A stretch of 64,000 bases of DNA from contig CAWFIB010000030.1 in assembly GCA_963815775.1 (NCBI GenBank), positions 1 to 64,000 of the forward strand. Reading direction: 5' to 3'. Both the position numbers and the translations under genes were made by a program. This document shows positions 17,705-25,598 of the stretch, piece after piece. This stretch comes from CAVVDY01 sp963815775. Its GTDB lineage: Bacteria; Acidobacteriota; Terriglobia; Terriglobales; Acidobacteriaceae. The first letter of the stretch is position 1. Each line of letters begins with the position of its first letter. The notes under the pieces were generated by a model. It made no database searches. It saw only the letters and a list, made by a program, of their open reading frames with translations, and was not told where the DNA came from.

Positions 17705-17750
17705 GCCTTCAAGGCAAGAGCCGCTGCCACGTCTGCTCTTGCCTGAAGGC
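17705..17750 (+). terminator. Strong intercistronic hairpin after the desulfinase-like gene
   Basis: Arms 17705-17721 and 17735-17750 pair over 16 base pairs with one bulged A around a 13-base loop. No long T run follows, so it is more likely an RNA-stability or processing hairpin, or a weak attenuator, than a full terminator. Confidence 0.5.
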
Positions 17751-17780
17751 ACAAACACGGCACGAACTGAACAGGTGAAT

Positions 17781-18293
17781 ATGACTGAACCAAACACAAA
17801 TCTTCCTCAGGGCAAGCAGACGGCGCTGGGACTTTATGTGACGGCCCGGGAAGCCTACGAGTCGTGGAAGGCCGAGCCCGAGAAGGTCAAGATCATTGAT
17901 GTCCGCACCCCAGAGGAGTACCTCTTCGTCGGCCATCCCACAATGGCGTGGAAGATTCCGGTTGCAGTCCAGATTTATGAGTGGGATGCCGAAAGACAAC
18001 AGTTCCCGATGAAACCGCTCGCGGATTTTGTCTCGCGTTGCAGCGAGGTCGCCAAACCCGATGACACGCTCATGCTGATGTGCCGATCAGGCGGTCGCAG
18101 CGCCATCGCCGTCAACTTGCTGGCCCAAGCGGGCTTCCGGCATGCCTACAACATTGTGGATGGCATGGAGGGCGATGCGAACGCGGACTCTGACATTGTG
18201 GCACAGGCCCAACCATTGCAGGACGGCTGGAAACACTCAGGATGTCCGTGGACCAAGAAACTCACGCCGGAGCGGATGGTGCTTCCCAAATGA
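17781..18293 (+). CDS. Rhodanese-domain sulfurtransferase
   Basis: 170 residues from ATG 17781; an upstream in-frame extension to 17664 spans the hairpin and is rejected. One rhodanese domain: KIIDVRTPEEYLFVGHP, then the active-site loop LMCRSGGRSAIAV with the catalytic cysteine near residue 100, and AYNIVDGMEGD. It carries sulfane sulfur as a cysteine persulfide. The last part has GWKHSGCPWTKKL, seen in many stand-alone rhodaneses. Its place after the desulfinase-like gene and before the radical enzyme suggests it moves sulfur released by the pathway. Confidence 0.9.
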   Translation: MTEPNTNLPQGKQTALGLYVTAREAYESWKAEPEKVKIIDVRTPEEYLFVGHPTMAWKIPVAVQIYEWDAERQQFPMKPLADFVSRCSEVAKPDDTLMLMCRSGGRSAIAVNLLAQAGFRHAYNIVDGMEGDANADSDIVAQAQPLQDGWKHSGCPWTKKLTPERMVLPK

Positions 18294-18486
18294 TTGGAGC
18301 GCACGAAATAAACGCCGACTACAGATTGGACGCGATTATCGAGGTGGATGAGGGCCTATGCATTGTCTGCGGCAGTTGCATCCGGGGCTGAGCGATACCT
18401 GCCGCATTCCCACGAGAAAGCCCGTGGAGGTGACTTGGCACGGAGGATCTGTATTTGGTGGTGGTGTATCGCCATCTCACACCTAA
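18290..18486 (+). pseudogene. Small Cys-rich ORF with one-base frameshift (possible Fe-S subunit)
   Basis: The ATG at 18290 overlaps the rhodanese stop (ATGA). The frame runs MIGAHEINADYRLDAIIEVD, then EGLCIVCGSCIRG, and stops at TGA 18389-18391. A -1 shift there continues LSDTCRIPTRKPVEVTWHGG to TAA at 18484-18486, giving about 65 residues with Cys24, Cys27, Cys30 and Cys38. The length is one base short of whole codons. Small Fe-S subunits of similar size accompany some glycyl radical enzymes (HPA decarboxylase, benzylsuccinate synthase), so this may be an analogous subunit. It could be a real mutation, an assembly error or a programmed frameshift. Confidence 0.5.
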
Positions 18487-18516
18487 TTGACAGCACTGAG
18501 CAACGAGGAATATCAC

Positions 18517-19374
18517 ATGCCCGACAATGATCGAACACGCATGCAGCGAATGGGTTACCGGTCGCCGGATGAAGTCCCAGAGCCTGAGCAACTCGTACTC
18601 GTCGAGTACGTCTCTGGCGGGAGTGTGGCCATTGTCACCCTCAACCGTCCGCATGCCGACAACGCAATCACGACGGAACTGGCGGCGCAACTGATCGAGA
18701 TACTCGAGACCATTGCGGTCCGTTCCTCCGTGCGCGTTGCCATCATCACCGGAGCGGGTGACAGAGCCTTCTCCGTCGGCGGCGACCTGCGGCAGCGCAA
18801 AGCCATGACGAAGGAAGAATGGCTGCGCCAGCGCCAGGTTTTTGATCGAGTGCTCTACACCCTGCGCCAGTTAAGCCGGCCGATCATCGCTGCCGTCCAC
18901 GGATTGGCCTACGGTGGTGGCTGCGAGATCGCCATCAGCACCGATTTCATCATCGCGTCCGACGATGCCGTCTTCGGCCAGCCAGAGGCAATGGTCGGCT
19001 TGAGCGCTGGGGGCGGTTCGCCGGTCTTTCTCCCGCGTTTTCTCCCGCCCGGGAAAGCCATGCAGATGCTGATGACGGGCGAGCCTATTACTGCACAAGA
19101 GGCGCACCGGCTTGGCATGGTCAACGAAATCTACCCCAAGGCCGAACTGATGGACGCGGTAGTGCATATCGCTGAGAGTATCGCAAAGAACTCGCCGACG
19201 GCAGTCCAGTCAGTCAAGCGGGCGGTCCTCATGGGGATCGGAGAACCGACAGAGCAGGCCGTGGCGATCATGATGGAAGCGCACTGGCGGTCGGTCGTCC
19301 ATCCCGACCGCGTCGAGGGAATCAAGGCTTTCAATGAGGATCGAGAGCCAATTTTTCAGGACCCAGAATTCTGA
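18517..19374 (+). CDS. Enoyl-CoA hydratase / isomerase (crotonase family)
   Basis: 285 residues from ATG 18517 (ribosome site CGAGGAA); an upstream in-frame start at 18487 is weaker. Oxyanion-hole segments FSVGGDLRQ and AAVHGLAYGGGCEIA are present, and both catalytic glutamates of true hydratases are kept (GGGCEIA and FGQPEAMVGLS). It would hydrate a 2-enoyl-CoA or carry out a related CoA-enolate reaction in the cytosol. The N-terminal 35 residues before LVLVEYVSGG are longer than in minimal crotonases. It lies between the small Cys-rich ORF and the glycyl radical enzyme, suggesting that a CoA thioester is formed in the same pathway. Confidence 0.92.
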   Translation: MPDNDRTRMQRMGYRSPDEVPEPEQLVLVEYVSGGSVAIVTLNRPHADNAITTELAAQLIEILETIAVRSSVRVAIITGAGDRAFSVGGDLRQRKAMTKEEWLRQRQVFDRVLYTLRQLSRPIIAAVHGLAYGGGCEIAISTDFIIASDDAVFGQPEAMVGLSAGGGSPVFLPRFLPPGKAMQMLMTGEPITAQEAHRLGMVNEIYPKAELMDAVVHIAESIAKNSPTAVQSVKRAVLMGIGEPTEQAVAIMMEAHWRSVVHPDRVEGIKAFNEDREPIFQDPEF

Positions 19375-19505
19375 TGCGCGAGCCTCAGCCTGGCGTAAGG
19401 GAGCACAAGAAGACGATTGGAAAAGAAGACCGGCTATGACGGTCATCAGTGTAGCTGGATTGGAGCCGAGGCAAAAAGTTCGAGAGCGATACGTTTCAAA
19501 CGCAT

Positions 19506-19582
19506 TGCACGATTACGAAGCTTTCCCTCATAACGGACACAAGGAGAAATCAGAATGAGCACAGCAACTATGACGCAACCCG
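19506..19582 (+). repeat. Duplicated leader / N-terminal segment, copy B
   Basis: Counterpart of 16424-16506. It includes the AAGGAGA ribosome site and the first nine codons (MSTATMTQP) of the glycyl radical enzyme. Confidence 0.8.
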
Positions 19583-21975
19583 AAACGCACATCAAGGTTG
19601 ATAACGAGAGGGTCGATCGGCTGAAAGAGCGGCACATGAGCACGCCCCAGGAGATCGACAACGAGCGGGTCCGGATCATGGCGGACGTCTACGAGGACAC
19701 CGCGGGCTACCAGCAGATCATCCGCAGGGCCAAATTCTTCGAGCAGTTGATTGAACGGAAGAAGCTGTACATCGACGAGAGCCTCATTGTGGGAAGCATG
19801 GCGAGTTCGGTCAATGCCGTCTACACGTACCCGGAATGGAACGTGCAGTGGATGAAGGAAGAAAAGACGGTTGAGAACTCGAAGACCCCGGAAGACCGCA
19901 AGGCGAACCAGTGGGCGCTCGAGTACTGGGACAAGTGGGCGCTGCGGCCGCGGGCCGATGAGATTTTCATCAAAAAATACGGCTACGACCCGGCACCGGT
20001 CTACCAGGCAGGTCTCGTGGCCGAGTTCATGTCCTGGCCGGGCGGCGGCGGCAACCTGAACTATCCCCGGGTTTACAACGAGGGGCTCGCGAGCATGATT
20101 AAAGAGGTCGAGGAGCGGCAGAAAGCCCTCGACATGAGGCTGCCGAACGCCTCGAAGTTCTACTTCTACGAGGCCTGCCTGATCACAATGAAGGCCATCA
20201 TCCGACTGGCGCACCGCTATGCCGAGCTGGCCCGCGAGATGGCGGCGAAGGAGAAGAATGCCGAACGCAAGCAGGAACTGCTCGATATCGCGGAGGTTTG
20301 CGAATGGGTCCCCGAGCACCCCGCCCGCAACCTGCGGGAGGCCATCCAGTGCCACTTCCTGTGCCACATCTGTGCGGAGATCGAGCAGGTCGGCTGCGGC
20401 TACTCGGAGGCCTACTTGGGCCAGAACTTCGAGCCGTTCTATCAGCGTGACAAAGCAGCCGGCCTGATCGGCCCGGAAGAGGCGACCTACCTGCTCAAGC
20501 TGCTGTTCATCAAGCTGAACGAGATCGGCTACTACTACGGACAAAAGGTCGCGCTCCAAAACTCCGCTGACCTCGGCCAGAGCATCACTCTCGGGGGCTT
20601 CACCGAGGACGGGGAAGATGCCACCGCTGAGATGGACTACCTGATCCTCGACGCGGCGCAGTACCTGCGGCTGCCCCAGCCGCCACTGTCCTGCTGCTAC
20701 ACGGAGAAGATGAGCGGTAAGTTCCTGGAGAAAGTACTCGACGTCATCGACACCGGCGTCGGCATGCCTCAGTTCGTCAATGGCGACGTGATGATCAAGC
20801 GCGCCCTGAACCTCTTCGCGAACACCAAGAAGGGCATCACGCTCGAAAAAGCCAGGCGCACTTGTGTGGGTGCTTGCGTCGGGAGCTACATTCCCTATGA
20901 GACCGGGCACCCTGTTGAAGGGCAGCCTAACCTTGGGAAGGTCCTCGAGCTGACGCTGAACAACGGTTTCGATCCCCGAACCAACAAGCAGCTCGGACCC
21001 AAGAGCGGAGACCCCGAGACCTTCAAAAACTTCGAAGAACTGTACGCGGCATTCGAGAAGCAGCTTCAGTTCTGCGAGGACACGCTCCGCAAGGAGGCCT
21101 GGATCGCCAGCATCCTGTGCGCTGAGTACCTGCCCGTCACCTGGCGCTCCATCCTAACGGGCGGCTGCATCGAGAGCGGCACCGAGGTTTGGAATGGTGG
21201 AGCCAACTACTACACGGTCGCCCAGATCGTCGTTGGAGGCGTGGACGCCGCCAACGGGCTGATGGCCGTGAAACACTTGGTCTTCGACGAAAAGAAGCTG
21301 ACCATGGCCGAACTCAAGCAGGCCCTGGCCGCCAACTTCGAGGGCAAGTTCGAGAGCGTACGCAAGCTGTGCTACGAAGCTCCCAAGCACGGCAACGACA
21401 TCCCGGAGGTCAACCGGTTCGTGCGCCGGGTGTACAACTCCATCTTCCAGGCCTTCCAGAACGTGGAGGGGGGCGGCAACTACATCAGCCGCGACATCCA
21501 GTCGGCGCCGGACGCCTACACGAAGAGCATCCACAACATGATGGGTCTGGTGACAGGAGCTCTGCCGACCGGAAAGAAGGCGGGAGTGGCGCTCACCGAC
21601 GGCAGTCTGTCTGCCATGCCCGGAACCGACGTCAATGGGCCGTCTGCGTTGGCGATGTCCGCAGCGAAGAGCATGGACTCCATCAAGTACACCGCAACTC
21701 ACATGAACATGAAGCTTCCTCCCAGCCAGCTCAAGACCCGCAAGGGCCGGGAGACTCTGCTGAACCTCATCAAGACCTACATGGACAACGATGGCTACCA
21801 CATCCAGTTCAACGTGCTGGACACAGCGACACTCAGGGACGCGCAGAAGCACCCGGAGAAGTACCGCGACCTCGTCGTGCGAGTGGCGGGATTCAGCGCT
21901 TTCTTCACCAGGCTGCACCCCGGCGTGCAGGACGAGATCATCGCCCGCACTGAGCAAGAGTTTGGCAGGTGCTGA
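19555..21975 (+). CDS. Glycyl radical enzyme (PFL-like family), substrate unknown
   Basis: 806 residues, the usual size. The C-terminal glycyl radical box reads RVAGFSAFF with the radical site at Gly779. The thiyl-radical cysteine is in the loop RTCVGACVGSYIP, most likely Cys441, with Cys437 nearby. Eliminating and decarboxylating members (glycerol, choline, HPA, isethionate types) have Glu two residues after this cysteine (GCVE); here Gly443 takes its place, as in members that do not use that acid, such as the fumarate-adding synthases. Other family marks are LELTLNNGFDP, GDPETF and NVLDTATLRDAQ. It is cytosolic, oxygen-sensitive and needs the activase encoded downstream. The context points to a novel substrate, perhaps an organosulfur or arylalkyl acid. 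Confidence 0.93.
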   Translation: MSTATMTQPETHIKVDNERVDRLKERHMSTPQEIDNERVRIMADVYEDTAGYQQIIRRAKFFEQLIERKKLYIDESLIVGSMASSVNAVYTYPEWNVQWMKEEKTVENSKTPEDRKANQWALEYWDKWALRPRADEIFIKKYGYDPAPVYQAGLVAEFMSWPGGGGNLNYPRVYNEGLASMIKEVEERQKALDMRLPNASKFYFYEACLITMKAIIRLAHRYAELAREMAAKEKNAERKQELLDIAEVCEWVPEHPARNLREAIQCHFLCHICAEIEQVGCGYSEAYLGQNFEPFYQRDKAAGLIGPEEATYLLKLLFIKLNEIGYYYGQKVALQNSADLGQSITLGGFTEDGEDATAEMDYLILDAAQYLRLPQPPLSCCYTEKMSGKFLEKVLDVIDTGVGMPQFVNGDVMIKRALNLFANTKKGITLEKARRTCVGACVGSYIPYETGHPVEGQPNLGKVLELTLNNGFDPRTNKQLGPKSGDPETFKNFEELYAAFEKQLQFCEDTLRKEAWIASILCAEYLPVTWRSILTGGCIESGTEVWNGGANYYTVAQIVVGGVDAANGLMAVKHLVFDEKKLTMAELKQALAANFEGKFESVRKLCYEAPKHGNDIPEVNRFVRRVYNSIFQAFQNVEGGGNYISRDIQSAPDAYTKSIHNMMGLVTGALPTGKKAGVALTDGSLSAMPGTDVNGPSALAMSAAKSMDSIKYTATHMNMKLPPSQLKTRKGRETLLNLIKTYMDNDGYHIQFNVLDTATLRDAQKHPEKYRDLVVRVAGFSAFFTRLHPGVQDEIIARTEQEFGRC

Positions 21976-21986
21976 CGTCAGCTAGA

Positions 21987-22021
21987 CCGGTACGGCGTGG
22001 CACTCGGTCACGCCGTACCGG
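21987..22021 (+). terminator. Long perfect hairpin after the glycyl radical enzyme gene
   Basis: A 13-base-pair perfect stem (CCGGTACGGCGTG with its complement) and a 9-base loop, 12 bases after the stop codon. No T run follows, so I read it as a 3' mRNA stabiliser or processing site that lets the enzyme be made in excess of the downstream proteins. Partial termination is possible. Confidence 0.55.
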
Positions 22022-22103
22022 AATTTCCTCCTTGAACGCCACGGCCTGGAAGGTGGAAGGCCATGAATACGGACACAAGACGCATTAATACGAGAGGCAC
22101 ATC

Positions 22104-23279
22104 ATGTCTACAGAAATAGGCCATGGCAGTTTCCTCAGACGCATTGCCATCAATGTGGGAGCCGGCTACGTTCCGGGGCTGAACGCCGTGATCATGGGAG
22201 CGGCCCTGGCGGCGGGCAGACTGGGATGGGAGATGGTCGGCATCCGCGATGGGTTTGATGGTCTGCTGCACCCGGATCGCTACCCCGATGGCGGACTCGT
22301 CACGCTTGACGCTCAACTGATCGAGAACCTGGATCCGGCCGGCTCGGGTGTTCTTGGGCAATCGCTCCATGTCGATCCGTTCCACGTCCGTCAGGTGAAC
22401 GAAGACGGCATGGTCGAAGAAGTGGACATGTCCGATCAGCTGCTGCAGAGGCTGAAGGCAGAAAAGATTGATGGATTGATTTCCGTGGTTGGCGGCCGGG
22501 GCCTTTCTATTCTCTACAAGCTCCATAAAAAAGGGCTGAACGTGGTGTGCGTTCCGCGGTCGATCGAGAACGACATCGCGGCCACGATGGTGTCATTTGG
22601 GTTCAACAGCGCGCTGAGCTTCACCATCGAGATGCTGGACCGGGTTCGTCAGGCGGCCCAGTCCGCCCGCAAGATCGGAGTGGTGGAGGTCCTCGGAGAG
22701 CAGACCGGGTGGCTGGCGCTGCAGGCCGGCATCGCAGCACGCGCTGACGTTGTGCTAATTCCCGAGATTCCCTGCGATCTGCACAAGGTGGCAGCAAGGT
22801 TGAAGGAAAAAGTCACTGCGAAGCGGCCTTATGGACTGGTGGTTGTGGCCGAAGGGGCGAAGTTCCTCAATGGTGCACAAGCCAAAACAGAGCCATCGCC
22901 ACTGAAAGCCTCCCTCTCGCCACTCGCAACGGGTGATGACAGTGGGCACGTCATTCATCGATCGGGTCAGGCGGCCGAAACGGTGGCGAGCAAGCTTCAG
23001 CTGCTGATCGCCGAGGAAACCTATCCCCTTGTCCTGGGTCCCTGGGTGAGGGGCGGTGCTCCAACCGCCGTTGACCGCCAACTGGGTCTGGGCTACGGAG
23101 CTGGGGCGGTACGGGCAATGCGATCTGGCAAGTACGGAGTGATGATGGCCTTTGCTCCGCCCGACATTCAATACGTACCGCTCGCGGAAGCGATCAACAA
23201 AGTCAGAACCGTGCCTGCGGATAGCGAGTTTCTCAAGATCGCCCAGTCCCTGGGTATCAGTCTCGGGAGGGAGCTGTGA
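22104..23279 (+). CDS. 6-phosphofructokinase-like protein with altered active site
   Basis: 391 residues with the PFK fold pattern: VPGLNAVIMGA, VVGGRGLSILYKL, PRSIENDI, VVEVLGEQTGWLALQAG and VRGGAPTAVDRQLG. Key residues differ from classic PfkA. The nucleotide motif GGDGS is GGRGLS (130-135), and the TIDND loop is SIEND, so the catalytic aspartate is Glu155. The first GGD.PG motif is GAGYVPG. It is therefore either a phosphotransferase for another substrate or donor, or a non-catalytic paralog. It lies between the glycyl radical enzyme and its activase and overlaps the activase start by four bases, so it belongs to this operon and not to glycolysis. Confidence 0.85.
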   Translation: MSTEIGHGSFLRRIAINVGAGYVPGLNAVIMGAALAAGRLGWEMVGIRDGFDGLLHPDRYPDGGLVTLDAQLIENLDPAGSGVLGQSLHVDPFHVRQVNEDGMVEEVDMSDQLLQRLKAEKIDGLISVVGGRGLSILYKLHKKGLNVVCVPRSIENDIAATMVSFGFNSALSFTIEMLDRVRQAAQSARKIGVVEVLGEQTGWLALQAGIAARADVVLIPEIPCDLHKVAARLKEKVTAKRPYGLVVVAEGAKFLNGAQAKTEPSPLKASLSPLATGDDSGHVIHRSGQAAETVASKLQLLIAEETYPLVLGPWVRGGAPTAVDRQLGLGYGAGAVRAMRSGKYGVMMAFAPPDIQYVPLAEAINKVRTVPADSEFLKIAQSLGISLGREL

Positions 23280-24250
23280 ACAGCCAATCTAGCAAAACGT
23301 CCGCTCCGACCGGAACAGTGCTGAACATCCAGCGCTATTGCAGCCACGACGGTCCCGGCATCAGAACCACCGTTTTTCTGAAGGGATGCTCACTGCGCTG
23401 CAAATGGTGCGGTAATCCGGAGAGCATCCGGCAGAAGCCAGAACTGGCGTACGACCCCAAGCTGTGTGTGGGAAAGAAGGGATGCGGCGCCTGTTTGAAG
23501 CCTCCCTGTCCGGAAGGCGCCTTCTATGTCGTTGACGGTCTCGAGGACAAGATCCATGTCAACTGGGACCTGGCCAGCAACTGTGGCCAAGAAACGGTTG
23601 CGGTTTGCCCAACGAAAGCGCTGTACCTCTTTGGCGAAACCATGACTGTCGACCAGGTACTGGACGAGGTCGAGAAGGACAGTTCCTTCTACCGCACAAC
23701 CGGCGGCGGTATCACGCTGAGCGGCGGCGAATGTTTGCTGCAACCCGACTTCAGTGCAGCGCTATTAAAGGGAGCGCACGACCGCGGCTTCAACACGGCA
23801 ATCGAGACGGCGTGCAACGTGCCTTGGCGTTTCGTGGAACAGGTGCTGCCGCACGTCGATACCATGCTGCACGATCACAAGATGACCATACCCGAGCGCC
23901 ACAAGAAGTGGGTTGGCGTGGACAACAAGCGGATCCTGGAAAACTTCAAGAAAGCGTACGAGGCTTTTCCTAACGTAGATTTCATCGCACGCACGCCGCT
24001 GATTCCCGGAATCAACGCCGACGAAGAGCACATCCGTGCAGTCTTGGCCTTCATTCGCCCTTACAAGAACGTGATCGACTACGAACTGTTGCCCTATCAC
24101 CGCTTCGGGTTAGGCAAGTACCAGTTCCTTGGCTGGGTGTACGAGCTGGACGACTACAAGTCGCCCAGTTCTGAATTGGTGGCGCACTTGCAGGCGATCA
24201 TCGACGAAGCTTTTGGCCGCAATGTTCAGAAAGCGCCGGCCGCGACATAA
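23276..24250 (+). CDS. Glycyl radical enzyme activating enzyme (radical SAM)
   Basis: 324 residues starting GTG in the ATG/GTGA-type overlap with the previous gene. The radical-SAM triad is GCSLRCKWC (Cys38, Cys42, Cys45). A ferredoxin-like insert follows, with Cys64, Cys70, Cys73 and Cys78 and then Cys103 and Cys111. GGGITLSGGE at 143-152 is the SAM-binding motif of this family. It cleaves SAM reductively and abstracts a hydrogen from Gly779 of the enzyme encoded at 19555. The insert is typical of activases for non-PFL glycyl radical enzymes. The electron donor may be the ferredoxin-like protein encoded next. Confidence 0.95.
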   Translation: MNSQSSKTSAPTGTVLNIQRYCSHDGPGIRTTVFLKGCSLRCKWCGNPESIRQKPELAYDPKLCVGKKGCGACLKPPCPEGAFYVVDGLEDKIHVNWDLASNCGQETVAVCPTKALYLFGETMTVDQVLDEVEKDSSFYRTTGGGITLSGGECLLQPDFSAALLKGAHDRGFNTAIETACNVPWRFVEQVLPHVDTMLHDHKMTIPERHKKWVGVDNKRILENFKKAYEAFPNVDFIARTPLIPGINADEEHIRAVLAFIRPYKNVIDYELLPYHRFGLGKYQFLGWVYELDDYKSPSSELVAHLQAIIDEAFGRNVQKAPAAT

Positions 24251-24290
24251 GCGTGCCGGGAATTATTAGGCTGTGGAAGACGGACAATCT

Positions 24291-25430
24291 ATGACCAACA
24301 CTGAGTATTCGGAAGATATCTACGAGCGGCTGGTGGATGCGATGGATGCGCTTCCCCATGGATTTGCGAGAACACCCTCCCGAGTGGAACTGCGCCTGAT
24401 CAAGATGTCGTTTACACCCGAAGAGGTCTGGCTCGCCGGACATCTGACCCGTTTTCCCGAAACTGCTGCTGAAATCGCAAGGCGAGTCGGTCGTGACGAA
24501 GCACAGGTAAGAGAGACGCTAGAGAGCCTGATTCCCAAACGCCTGGTCCGGTTGGACTCGCCCGGGATGGCAGCGCCCGGCCTCGCGCCTACGACCGAGG
24601 GCGAGAAGAGATACCGCTTGGGTCCCTTCCTGGTTGGCTGGTACGAAGCCAACATGCGGCTGCTTGGCGCGGAGTTTGCCAAGCTCTTCGAGCAGTATGT
24701 GATTGAAGGTGGTGGTGAACGGATCTTTTCGCCTCGGCCCGGCGTGCTCGGCGTTGTTCCGGTGCGAGGCTCACTCAAGCCTGAGCTGATGAAGTCGATG
24801 GAGCCCCATCTGGACATCGACGCTCATTTCCAACGGCACGATCGCTTTCTCGTGATTGATTGCGTCTGCAAAAGGGAAAAGGAGCTATTACACGGCCACA
24901 GCTGCAAGCAGCCAATGAAGCGTTGTGGATTCGTTGGACTGCCGCCGCAGACGCCGCTCGGGGAAAACGTGTTGAACGCGGAGGACGCGTCCAAGCTCCT
25001 CACTGAGCTTGAACAGATGGGACACGTTCACCTTGCGTTTTATGGATTCACCATGGGAGCGGAAACTCCTCAGTTCGTAGGCACGTGCAACTGCTGCGAT
25101 TGTTGCTGTGGCATTTTCCAGGGCAAGACTCTCGCCGGGCTGGAGGAAGGGCCACAGCGGTCGAACTACCGCGCCGTCATCGACCCAGAGGCCTGCGTTG
25201 CCTGCGGCGTCTGCCAGGAGCGATGCCCCGTGGATGCCATCGCTGACGATGAGAATCTCAAGTCCAAGGTTGAGCGGGCGAAGTGCATCGGGTGCGGAGT
25301 ATGCGTGATTGCATGCACGACTGAGGCAATCGACATGGTGCCGGTGTCCGCGGAAGAGTGGTTCCATGTTCCATCGAGCATGGCGGAATGGGAAGAGATG
25401 CGGCTGCAAAATCTGGCAGCGATGAAGTAA
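24291..25430 (+). CDS. Winged-helix / multi-cluster 4Fe-4S ferredoxin-like protein
   Basis: 379 residues from ATG 24291 (ribosome site GGAAG); a GTG at 24273 is an alternative. Residues 25-100 look like a winged helix (AAEIARRVGRDEAQVRETLESL). The middle holds clustered cysteines (VIDCVCKREKELL, SCKQPMKRC, CNCCDCCCG) that could bind one more Fe-S centre. The C-terminus has two classic 4Fe-4S motifs, CVACGVCQERCPVDAI and CIGCGVCVIACTTEAI. It could feed electrons to the activase or to a reductive step. Proteins of this layout occur in anaerobes, but their role is not established. A regulatory role through the winged helix is possible. Confidence 0.82.
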   Translation: MTNTEYSEDIYERLVDAMDALPHGFARTPSRVELRLIKMSFTPEEVWLAGHLTRFPETAAEIARRVGRDEAQVRETLESLIPKRLVRLDSPGMAAPGLAPTTEGEKRYRLGPFLVGWYEANMRLLGAEFAKLFEQYVIEGGGERIFSPRPGVLGVVPVRGSLKPELMKSMEPHLDIDAHFQRHDRFLVIDCVCKREKELLHGHSCKQPMKRCGFVGLPPQTPLGENVLNAEDASKLLTELEQMGHVHLAFYGFTMGAETPQFVGTCNCCDCCCGIFQGKTLAGLEEGPQRSNYRAVIDPEACVACGVCQERCPVDAIADDENLKSKVERAKCIGCGVCVIACTTEAIDMVPVSAEEWFHVPSSMAEWEEMRLQNLAAMK

Positions 25431-25487
25431 ATGTGCGGCACGACTGATTTGGATTAGTAAAACGGGTTCTAACTCTTCGTGATAGAC

Positions 25488-25508
25488 GGTCGAGATTCGA
25501 CCTTTATT
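25488..25508 (+). terminator. Weak intrinsic terminator candidate
   Basis: GGTCGAGATTCGACC forms a 6-base-pair stem with a 3-base loop, followed by TTTATT. It lies in the 168-base gap between the ferredoxin-like gene and the CoA-disulfide reductase gene and may partly separate the two transcription blocks. Confidence 0.45.
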
Positions 25509-25598
25509 CCAGCGACTAAAGAGGATCATCGACGAGGCCTCTGGTCGAAGTAACGGGACAGCCATACCGGTTTATTGATCGTCGAATGGAGACAAATC

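Noticed and set aside
18389..18391. UGA as selenocysteine at the position of a fourth cysteine in the small ORF
   Set aside because: A frame shift gives a better continuation with its own Cys38 and a stop just before the next gene; I see no convincing selenocysteine-insertion hairpin and no selenocysteine genes in the window.
18430..18450. Second sigma-54 promoter (TTGGCAC) before the enoyl-CoA hydratase gene
   Set aside because: The -12 GC doublet is missing at the required distance.
19528..20910. 460-codon minus-strand open frame opposite the glycyl radical enzyme
   Set aside because: Antisense shadow with Leu/Arg/Val-rich, domain-free translation.
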